From Candidatus Heimdallarchaeota archaeon (GTDB lineage Archaea; Asgardarchaeota; Heimdallarchaeia; Heimdallarchaeales; Heimdallarchaeaceae): a stretch of 46,185 nt of DNA. Location of the stretch: assembly GCA_023132955.1 (NCBI GenBank), contig JAGLXK010000113.1, forward strand, positions 1 to 46,185, read 5' to 3'. The notes beneath the pieces are model-generated. The model did no database searches and was not told the origin of the DNA. It saw nothing but the letters and a program-made list of their open reading frames with translations. The position numbers were made by a program, and so were the translations under genes. Below, piece after piece: positions 39,860-46,185 of this stretch; the first letter of the stretch is position 1; every line of letters begins with the position of its first letter.

Positions 39860-41116
39860 ATGACAGACATGGAACAAGATGATTCTAGTGAAACAAGCTC
39901 CTTTGATGAGCCCAAGAAGAATCGTTTTGTAAAGACTCGAAATTTCTTTTCAACAATTAATGAAAAAATAACCCCTGCTTTACCTTACCTGAAGAATAGA
40001 TATCTGAGGTATTCTGTTTCGTTTGTTCTTCTAGGACTTGTTGTTTATCTCTATATTCTCTATGAAAAATATCGTGATGATGAAACAGCACCCTTCCTAT
40101 TTTTCTCAATATCACCAGATGCGCTTGTTCCTATGGGGTTGGTTTTCGCACTTTTAATGGTTTTTTATGTCTCATGGGATGATGCTTTTTTCAAGAAATA
40201 TCGAACCCCAGGATTGTATATGGTTGTATTAACAACTGTTTTTTATGCACTAATCTTTTCAGGTCTCAGTGAGTATCTATTCAAACTAGAGATAGCTAGA
40301 TGGTTAACAAGGTTAACAGGAACAATTGTTTCATCTGTACTGATCGTTTTTGGAGTGAATATACGTAGTGTTACATGGTTAACAACGAGTTATATGACAA
40401 GAATTGATTTTGGGATTATTCCTAGTGGGGAAGGAATTATGGGGATAACGGCAAGATTTTTTGGTTTAGTAGAACATATGACTAAAATTGATTTTATAAC
40501 TGCTCCTAGTGGAGAAGCAGCAATACTTATTGATGCTGCGTGCAGTGGTATACATTCACTTACTATTTTTACAGTTATTTTCTTAATAATGCTTTTTGAA
40601 GCAAGAAGAAGAATGTTTTGGGGTTGTGAAAGAGGAGTCATAACAATAATTAAAGCTCTTAAAACTTATTTTGCAAGTATACCTCAAGCAATTCAAGAAG
40701 AAGGAAAAAAGGTATTTATTAAAGATTTTAGCCTTCGATTAACAAAGGTGCTTTGGGTTTTTTTTAGAGTGGGACTTATAACTCTAATTGGAATTCTTGG
40801 AACCTATATAGTTAATCTTATACGGATTATTATAATAATTACATTATTCTACTTTTATGGTGGATCTGTAGGTTATCCAGTTCACAACTATCTAGGATAT
40901 GCCATGCTTATCCTGTGGCTGCCTATTTTCTGGTTATTTATTCTTCCTATTGGCGAAAGAAAAGAATTAAAGAAAAAAAGGAAATTAAGAAGGAAAGAAA
41001 AGCGAATGAGTAGAAAGAAGAAGAAGTTAAACCAAAAAAGTAAAATAAAAACAGAAGAAGAGGAAATAATTGCTTCTTCTAGTAAAGAAATCGATGAGTC
41101 AAGTCTAAATTCGTAG
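39860..41116 (+). CDS. Archaeosortase/exosortase-family transpeptidase
   Basis: A 418-residue multi-pass membrane protein expected to cleave C-terminal sorting signals and join surface proteins to a lipid or glycan. About eight membrane helices follow a 45-residue acidic cytosolic N-terminus. The catalytic triad is complete: C228 in DAACSGIHSL, R322 in VNLIRII and H342 in PVHNYLGY. The IDFG and PSGE segments just before C228 occur twice (IPSGEGIMGI and APSGEAAILI), suggesting a duplicated re-entrant loop. A long basic then acidic C-terminal tail (about residues 370-418) is unusual for the family. It ends 12 bp inside the convergent glycosyltransferase gene. Confidence 0.85.
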   Translation: MTDMEQDDSSETSSFDEPKKNRFVKTRNFFSTINEKITPALPYLKNRYLRYSVSFVLLGLVVYLYILYEKYRDDETAPFLFFSISPDALVPMGLVFALLMVFYVSWDDAFFKKYRTPGLYMVVLTTVFYALIFSGLSEYLFKLEIARWLTRLTGTIVSSVLIVFGVNIRSVTWLTTSYMTRIDFGIIPSGEGIMGITARFFGLVEHMTKIDFITAPSGEAAILIDAACSGIHSLTIFTVIFLIMLFEARRRMFWGCERGVITIIKALKTYFASIPQAIQEEGKKVFIKDFSLRLTKVLWVFFRVGLITLIGILGTYIVNLIRIIIIITLFYFYGGSVGYPVHNYLGYAMLILWLPIFWLFILPIGERKELKKKRKLRRKEKRMSRKKKKLNQKSKIKTEEEEIIASSSKEIDESSLNS

Positions 41117-42256
41117 TCTTTCAAAAACTTCTTTTGTTTGTTCTGTAGTTTTTTGCCATGATAGCTGTTCTGCTACTTCTCTAGATTTTTCCCTAATTTT
41201 TTCCGCAGTTTTTGGATTATTACGGAACTCAATTGCTTTTAATGCAAAATCAGCTATAGATCTGGGGGAAATTATCAATGTGTCATCATGATTGAAAGTT
41301 TCTGCTTCTGGGGTTGTTAATATTGGGGTTTGACAGGCCATAGCTTCTAACAAAACCAAACTCATCCCTTCATGACTAGAAGGGAGTAAGAATAGATCAA
41401 CAGAACTGAAGAATGTATTCTTCTTATGGTTATCGTAAATATATCCAAAATCTATGATATTCTCATTTAATTCTAATTTATCAATCTGACTTAATATCTT
41501 CTTTCTTGAGTTCAGATCATCTCCTGCAATGAGTAGTTTAACGTCTGGAATTTCTTCCTTAATTTTTTTAATTATTGGCAGAATTAAATGAGCTCCCTTT
41601 CCTGCTGTCATTCTTCCAAGGAAACCTAAAACAAATTCTTTTTCCTTCTTATTGTAGATTTTTTCATCTGTTTTACAATGAATTCTTGTATCTACACCAT
41701 TTGGGATAACAGTTATTTTTTCTTCTTCAATGGAGTAATATTCAACTAATTCCTCTTTAATAGCCTCACTAACCGCTATTAAATGACTGGCTCTTTTTAG
41801 AACTCTTTTTTCCACGAATTTTAGTAATGGAAATAAAAGACGAACTCTTCGTTCCACCCAACTTAGTTGTTTTAAAGGTAATTTGTCAGCTCCTCGTTTT
41901 TCCCTACTAAAAGTGGTATGAACGGTTTCAACAATAGGATATTTATTCTTAATCCCTAATGAAGATAGTAGATTCATATTTCCCTGAACTACATCTGGGT
42001 TTAGTTTCTTAACAATTTCTTTTGACTTCTTCCAGTAGTTTCTAGAATAGAAATATCTTGAGGAAGAGGTTTCAATTAAGGATAAAAAAGGCACTTCTAT
42101 TTTTCCGTTGGCTGATTCACAATCCTTAGCTGCTGAGATAATATGTGCTTCCCAATCTCCTTCTTCGTTTAAAATCTTAGCTAATTGGAAACAATAAATC
42201 CAAGTCGCTCCTTTTTTGTATTCTTGAGTTAGAAAGCATACTTTTTTCTTATTCAT
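41105..42256 (-). CDS. Family 4 glycosyltransferase
   Basis: A 383-residue GT-B, retaining glycosyltransferase acting at the cytosolic face of the membrane. The N-terminal domain opens KVCFLTQEYKKGATWIYCF. The C-terminal nucleotide-sugar domain shows ITVIPNGVDTRIH, FVLGFLGRMTAGKGAHLIL and the E-x7-E motif in SSHEGMSLVLLEAMACQTP. Sugar donor and acceptor are unknown. It is the last gene of a minus-strand glycan cluster, 4 bp after the ArnD-like gene, and overlaps the archaeosortase 3' end by 12 bp. Confidence 0.9.
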   Translation of the reverse strand: MNKKKVCFLTQEYKKGATWIYCFQLAKILNEEGDWEAHIISAAKDCESANGKIEVPFLSLIETSSSRYFYSRNYWKKSKEIVKKLNPDVVQGNMNLLSSLGIKNKYPIVETVHTTFSREKRGADKLPLKQLSWVERRVRLLFPLLKFVEKRVLKRASHLIAVSEAIKEELVEYYSIEEEKITVIPNGVDTRIHCKTDEKIYNKKEKEFVLGFLGRMTAGKGAHLILPIIKKIKEEIPDVKLLIAGDDLNSRKKILSQIDKLELNENIIDFGYIYDNHKKNTFFSSVDLFLLPSSHEGMSLVLLEAMACQTPILTTPEAETFNHDDTLIISPRSIADFALKAIEFRNNPKTAEKIREKSREVAEQLSWQKTTEQTKEVFERLRI

Positions 42257-42260
42257 TATA

Positions 42261-43145
42261 TTACCTCTGTATTAATTCTTCATAACGAATAGCTAAAGTT
42301 TTCTTAACGACATCCTTATAGTTTTTATGAGTAACTGGTTTCATATCGAGCTTAATTACTAGATTAAAGAGATCTTCCAACAGTTTTCGCAGTTTAAAAG
42401 GTTCATAAATTGCATGCAGATAAAAACAAACATAGTCAATGCTTTGATCTGTGTATTTTTTGAAATTTTTTCTATATATTTTCTTTATTTCTTCGATACC
42501 TTTTCCTTTTTGTAACAACTCTTCAAAAGTTGGCTCAGTAACAGGGAGTTGGAGAATCTGTTGTGACTTCTTTTCTGTAGTTTCAAATTGTAATTGGAAC
42601 GGTTCTGAATACTTATAGTCAGCTAAGAATTCTACTCCCTTTTCTTTCATGATTTGAAAATAGTACTTGTTTGTCTGGAAGTTTGGAGCCGCATTTGTTA
42701 TGGGTACAGAATTGAATATTTGATTGTATTCTATGAAAATCTTCTCTATAAATTTCGATGTCTTTTCAAAAGAAAATCTACTAAAACTTGAAGACCATTC
42801 GACATGATTGTAACCATGAGGATGAATTTCAAATAATTCTTTATCATTATAATTTTTCAAAAGTGATTTTGCCGATTCCCTTATTCTTGCAGGCGGTAGA
42901 AGGACTCCGCGAAATAGGCTTTGTATACTGTTTCTTCTCCATGGAGATATTGTAAAAGAAATCTTTTCCTTATGCCTTATTTTCCTGAAGATATTTCTCC
43001 CAGTAGCATATTTACCTAGACTTAGGTAAATGGTTGTAGGAATACCTAATCTCTTGACTATGTTGTAAATTTGTGGAATACCTTTTTTCAAACCTTCAAA
43101 TGTATCAACATCTACTCTTAGACAAAAGTGGGTTTCAGTATTCAT
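42261..43145 (-). CDS. Polysaccharide deacetylase-like protein (ArnD-like)
   Basis: A 294-residue NodB-fold protein. The N-terminal motif CLRVDVDTFEGLKKGIPQI holds the catalytic Asp pair and, with the following TTIYLSLGK, is very like ArnD, which deformylates a lipid-linked aminosugar. The zinc-binding H-x3-H is seen as EIHPHGYNH (HPHGYNH). Later segments (APNFQTNKYYFQIMKEKG, YVCFYLHAIYE) match the usual third and fourth motifs with less agreement. It probably removes an N-acyl group from a lipid-linked glycan. No signal peptide is present, so it would work in the cytosol. Confidence 0.72.
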   Translation of the reverse strand: MNTETHFCLRVDVDTFEGLKKGIPQIYNIVKRLGIPTTIYLSLGKYATGRNIFRKIRHKEKISFTISPWRRNSIQSLFRGVLLPPARIRESAKSLLKNYNDKELFEIHPHGYNHVEWSSSFSRFSFEKTSKFIEKIFIEYNQIFNSVPITNAAPNFQTNKYYFQIMKEKGVEFLADYKYSEPFQLQFETTEKKSQQILQLPVTEPTFEELLQKGKGIEEIKKIYRKNFKKYTDQSIDYVCFYLHAIYEPFKLRKLLEDLFNLVIKLDMKPVTHKNYKDVVKKTLAIRYEELIQR

Positions 43146-43178
43146 TTTGTCACTTAACTCTTGTTTTTCTTTGTGATA

Positions 43179-44390
43179 TCAGTTTTCTATCGCACTATAA
43201 TATGCTTGTTCAATCTCTTTAGCTTTCTTCTCCCAAGTATAATTGTCAAGAACTTCTTCATACCCCAGCTTTCCTAACTCTTTTCTTCTGCTCTCAGATT
43301 CTAAAAGACCATTAATTCCATTAGCCAATTCAGATGGGTTCATTGGAGGAACAAGGACACAGTTTTCTCCAAATTTTGTTATTTCTCTGATTCCTGGAAT
43401 ATCTGATGCAACAACGGGTTTCTTCATAGCCATAGCTTCTAAGACACTGATGCTAGAAGCTTCCACTATACTTGGAACGGCAACAATATCTGCCTTTGAT
43501 AGGTATGGAGGTATTTCATCATTAGGGATCATTCCTATCAAACGGGTATTTTTATGCAGTTTTAGTTTATTAATCTCATTTTGAATTTTTTCTCTTTCGG
43601 GACCATCACCAATTATGAAAAGAATAGCATTAGGGTATTTTTCTACAACTTTTTTAAAACTTTGAACTAGACATATTACTCCATTCTTAGCAACTAATCT
43701 TCTAGATGTCATTATAATGGGTCCTGTTTCCTTAGAAATAGAGGAATTTGGTTTTACACCAGGTGAAAATTTATCAATATCTACACCGTTGAGAATGGTT
43801 ATTATTCGTTTTTTATACTTAGGTTTTACCCAATCTTTTACAGTTTCTGCAAAATCATAATCAGTATGTATTTGAACTTCACATTTTTTTACAAGAAAAG
43901 GAGCAAGAAAACGTTCCATCTTTCTGTAAAAACCAGCTTTAAATTTATTTGGTAATATTTGATTCCAATATTTATAATACGACCCATGAATTGTATTGAT
44001 TATTTTAGCTTTGTTTCTCTTTCCAATAATTCTTGCGGCAATACCTGCTGAATATATGTGCCCATGACAAATATCGAAAGGCTGCTCTCTTCCTTTTCTT
44101 GAACGGAAAAATAATGATTTCATAAGAAAAGAAAACTGTCTTGAGAAATTCAGCTGCTGAGGATTATAAGAGCGTCTAATTGTCCCACCGAAATCGATTC
44201 TTTTAATATTCACTCCTTTAATTAGTGCTTCTTTTTTTGAGTTGGGTATAGCCCCAGTAATATAAGTGACTTCATGCCCCCGTTTAACTAGTTCTTTTGC
44301 TAAATTTATCGCGTGAAGCTCAACTCCCCCACCGATACTTCCTTTATCGTCAGGACCTAACTCAAAGATCATTGCTATTTTCAACGGCAT
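43179..44390 (-). CDS. Family 4 glycosyltransferase
   Basis: A 403-residue GT-B glycosyltransferase. The start is GGGVELHAINLAKEL after a short strand, followed by KIINTIHGSYYKYW and the nucleotide-sugar domain with ITILNGVDIDKFSPG, MTSRRLVAKNGVICL and the E-x7-E motif in EASSISVLEAMAMKKPVVAS. ATG 44390 is used; a longer frame would overlap the GT2 gene. It lies 1 nt after the GT2 stop, so the two are translationally linked. It probably extends a lipid-linked glycan. Confidence 0.9.
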   Translation of the reverse strand: MPLKIAMIFELGPDDKGSIGGGVELHAINLAKELVKRGHEVTYITGAIPNSKKEALIKGVNIKRIDFGGTIRRSYNPQQLNFSRQFSFLMKSLFFRSRKGREQPFDICHGHIYSAGIAARIIGKRNKAKIINTIHGSYYKYWNQILPNKFKAGFYRKMERFLAPFLVKKCEVQIHTDYDFAETVKDWVKPKYKKRIITILNGVDIDKFSPGVKPNSSISKETGPIIMTSRRLVAKNGVICLVQSFKKVVEKYPNAILFIIGDGPEREKIQNEINKLKLHKNTRLIGMIPNDEIPPYLSKADIVAVPSIVEASSISVLEAMAMKKPVVASDIPGIREITKFGENCVLVPPMNPSELANGINGLLESESRRKELGKLGYEEVLDNYTWEKKAKEIEQAYYSAIEN

Positions 44391-44391
44391 T

Positions 44392-45381
44392 CTAATCACG
44401 CTTCTTTTTTGATACAAAAATCTCTTGTAAAATCCCTAAACTCCAGAAAATATGGCCTTCTATAAACATTAGAGGTAGCATGAAAAGGAATTGCCAATGC
44501 CTGTATTTTATCGTCTGAACAATTGAGGCGATTTGAATCGCGATTATGTACAAACCAAAATACACAGCTATTCCTACGCCGATCCATAGATTAACAAAGA
44601 GTGCTATTGATAGAAATAAACCAGTAAGAAAATATAGTACGGGTAATAAGTGCCATAACTCTAATCCCACTTTATGTGTTCTAAAAAATTGTATTTTTCC
44701 TATAGCATATTTTTTTGACTTATTTCGAAATGTTTTGTATTTCTGAGGTCTTTGGTGATAAATTATTGCACTTGGTGTAAAAAAGAGCTTTTTCCCTTTC
44801 TGAATTAATCTATAATTGATATCTGTATCTTCAGCTGTAAGTAGGGATTCATTAAATGGTAAAACCTCTTCTAGAGCTTCCTTTCTATAAGCTGCATTGC
44901 ATCCTGCAGCGCTTTGAACAAATCTCTCTTTTTTGTCAAATATGCTCTTAACTTGCTCTGACCATCCTCCTCCAAAAACAGTGTCATAAATTGCACTAAC
45001 TGCTTTCCCAAAAAGACTCTCATCTGGATATTCTAAGTGAGGGCCTGCTACACATGCAACTTCATGGTCCATTTTGTTAAAAGTTTCAATTATATTTTTC
45101 AGCCATTCTTTATCTGCTACTACATCTGAATCTGTAAAAACAATTATATCTCCTTGAGCTATTTTTAATGCCTCATTGCAAGCAGCAGCTCTAGTTCCTC
45201 TATCCTCGTAAACTATCTCGCAATCGTATTCCTTGGCAATATTAATAGAATCATCCGTTGAATGACCATCAGCAATTATAATTTCATTGGGAACTAAACT
45301 TTGTTTCTTTATTGATTCAAGACATGCTCTCAAGGTTGAATCATTGTTGTATGTTGGAATGATTAGAGAAATACTGCTCAT
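44392..45381 (-). CDS. Family 2 glycosyltransferase with C-terminal membrane helices
   Basis: A 329-residue GT-A glycosyltransferase. The N-terminus has ISLIIPTYNNDSTLRACLES, the DGHSTDDS nucleotide-binding loop, the metal-binding TDSDVV motif, and the acceptor-side AAGCNAAYRKEAL with TAEDTDINYR. Two or three C-terminal helices (about residues 245-315, LLPVLYFLTGLFLSIALFV) anchor it. This form is common in lipid-linked sugar transfer. It starts 2 nt after the stop of the YkgJ-like gene. Product unknown. Confidence 0.9.
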   Translation of the reverse strand: MSSISLIIPTYNNDSTLRACLESIKKQSLVPNEIIIADGHSTDDSINIAKEYDCEIVYEDRGTRAAACNEALKIAQGDIIVFTDSDVVADKEWLKNIIETFNKMDHEVACVAGPHLEYPDESLFGKAVSAIYDTVFGGGWSEQVKSIFDKKERFVQSAAGCNAAYRKEALEEVLPFNESLLTAEDTDINYRLIQKGKKLFFTPSAIIYHQRPQKYKTFRNKSKKYAIGKIQFFRTHKVGLELWHLLPVLYFLTGLFLSIALFVNLWIGVGIAVYFGLYIIAIQIASIVQTIKYRHWQFLFMLPLMFIEGHIFWSLGILQEIFVSKKKRD

Positions 45382-45383
45382 TA

Positions 45384-45905
45384 TTAATCACCACTCCTTT
45401 TAATCTTTAAACGTTCTTCATATAAGAAATGTTTTTTCTTGTACCCTTGTGACGAATACATAGCGTTTTGATATTCAAATAACTGATCTGGATTCTCTGC
45501 GAGTATGATTTCAATTTTTGTTTTTGCTTCTTCTTTCAAAACATCTAAACTTTTTGCATCTGTTAAAGGACAATACCAAACAAGCCAACGTAGATTATAT
45601 TCATTTTCTTTGATTTTGTTTATTTTGAAAAAGAGGGGGAACAGTTTACAATCTAAAGGTCTGCTACTGTAAATGTCACACAAACCTTCTTCAGAAAGAA
45701 AATAACAATTGTTGCTGTCTTCCCTTTTGGCGATTACTATAGTTTTATTTTCTCCCTGGCCAATACTGTTGAACCAATTCTTGTTCTCTTGTAATTTGCT
45801 AATTCTGTCGAAATCATTGTTTGTTAAAGCTGGAGGTGTGCTTTTACAACACTTACTTTTACAATATTTTGAGCAGATTTCAACTGGTTCCATTTCTCTA
45901 AGCAT
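45384..45905 (-). CDS. YkgJ-family Cys-cluster (zinc or iron-sulfur) protein
   Basis: A 173-residue protein. The N-terminal CSKYCKSKCCK and the later CDIYSSRPLDCKLFP are the paired cysteine clusters of the YkgJ/UPF0153 family. These have a CxxxCxxxCC then CxxYxxRPxxCxxFP pattern and probably bind metal. C-terminal 60 residues are helical. Function is unknown; some family members are linked to flagellin lysine methylation. TTG 45914 is an alternative start, with ATG 45905 preferred. It lies between a decarboxylase and the glycosyltransferases and is probably co-transcribed. Confidence 0.82.
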   Translation of the reverse strand: MLREMEPVEICSKYCKSKCCKSTPPALTNNDFDRISKLQENKNWFNSIGQGENKTIVIAKREDSNNCYFLSEEGLCDIYSSRPLDCKLFPLFFKINKIKENEYNLRWLVWYCPLTDAKSLDVLKEEAKTKIEIILAENPDQLFEYQNAMYSSQGYKKKHFLYEERLKIKRSGD

Positions 45906-45929
45906 CCTTAGCAATTTTTTTGAATGATC

Positions 45930-46185
45930 CTAACTCAAATAAAATGAATCATTAATCATCTGATTCATATCATCAGCTGGTTTAATCAATTCTGTTAATC
46001 CCTTGTTTGTTAGTTGATAAATAGCTGGTCTTGGATAGCCAAACTGTTCACTCATTGAAATTGTATATGCTCCACAATTGAGAACAACTAGTAAATCTCC
46101 TTCCTCAATCTCGAAATTGACTGCTTCATCACTCAGTATATCCACAGGGAGACATAATGGACCACCTATGTTAGTGTACTGTCCC
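45930..46185 (-). CDS. LysA-like PLP-dependent decarboxylase, C-terminal end only
   Basis: Only the last 84 residues are in the window; the 5' part lies beyond base 46185. They read IGGPLCLPVDILSDEAVNF, then EIEEGDLLVVLNCGAYTISM and FGYPRPAIY. The cysteine in GPLC corresponds to the active-site Cys of the fold-III decarboxylases, and GAYTISM is the diaminopimelate decarboxylase signature. Diaminopimelate decarboxylase (last step of lysine synthesis) is the most likely role. A related aminosugar or polyamine decarboxylase remains possible given the glycan cluster. The frame is open to the window end. Confidence 0.82.
   Translation of the reverse strand, partial: GQYTNIGGPLCLPVDILSDEAVNFEIEEGDLLVVLNCGAYTISMSEQFGYPRPAIYQLTNKGLTELIKPADDMNQMINDSFYLS

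Noticed and set aside
1-46185. CRISPR array, insertion sequence, integrase, toxin-antitoxin or defence island
   Set aside because: No regularly spaced repeats, terminal inverted repeats, transposase or defence-protein motifs were found. The lone RHH gene at 39471 has no toxin-like neighbour.

Overview
The window reads as chromosomal DNA of an AT-rich archaeon, most likely an Asgard archaeon of the Heimdallarchaeia type. Archaeal markers are eS26, the termination nuclease FttA/aCPSF1, glycerol-1-phosphate dehydrogenase, TrmY, a UPF0179 protein, an A/V-type ATPase subunit E, a tRNA-Arg with a bulge-helix-bulge intron, and TATA-box promoters with short leaders. Asgard-like, eukaryote-flavoured genes are a full-architecture ribophorin I homologue, a zinc-ribbon/Yip1 membrane protein, an MCTS1/Tma20-like PUA protein and a long Trm112. 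Bacterial-type genes (MetK, MutS, MutL, a bactofilin-like beta-helix protein) are mixed in. The assignment rests on protein features only; no phylogeny was possible.

Layout. 1-5.1 kb (+): end of uS19, a PadR regulator, eS26, TrmY, a small membrane protein, a COG2403/cyclic-2,3-diphosphoglycerate-synthetase-like P-loop protein, and TrmI overlapping a zinc-ribbon gene. 5.1-7.5 kb (-): a secreted anchored protein, ATPase subunit E and a polytopic membrane protein, divergent from a coiled-coil/proline-rich protein (7.6-8.8 kb). 8.9-14.8 kb (+): tRNA-Arg(UCG) with intron, a secreted protein, zinc-ribbon Yip1, ThiL, enolase, M32 carboxypeptidase. 14.8-16.8 kb: bactofilin-like gene (-) divergent from a wHTH regulator, then the MCTS1-like protein. 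16.8-22.8 kb: FttA, a Nip7-like PUA protein with an NSUN-type RNA m5C methyltransferase (-), divergent G1P dehydrogenase and UPF0179 (+), FKBP (-). 22.9-28 kb (-): HD hydrolase, phosphoesterase, a three-gene surface module that looks like a split DUF1616 protein, MetK and an unknown helical protein. 28.1-29.3 kb (+): sugar nucleotidyltransferase and Trm112. 29.3-35 kb (-): deoC-mutS-mutL-small membrane protein operon. 35.2-41.1 kb (+): ribophorin I homologue, a small helical protein, a MoeB/ThiF-type E1-like enzyme, a WbpD-like acetyltransferase, an RHH regulator and an archaeosortase. 41.1-46.2 kb (-): glycan cluster (GT4, ArnD-like deacetylase, GT4, GT2), a YkgJ-like Cys-cluster protein and the C-terminal end of a LysA-like decarboxylase.

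Two themes recur. One is RNA and translation: TrmY, TrmI, NSUN, Trm112, Nip7-like, MCTS1-like, FttA, uS19, eS26 and the intron-bearing tRNA. The other is the cell surface: ribophorin I homologue, archaeosortase, nucleotidyltransferase, WbpD-like acetyltransferase, glycosyltransferases, ArnD-like enzyme, split DUF1616 and several sequon-bearing anchored proteins. No CRISPR array, transposase, integrase, phage gene or defence island was seen, and no gene-free stretch exceeds 300 bp. The strongest observation is the ribophorin I homologue lying close to an archaeosortase and a glycan gene cluster.
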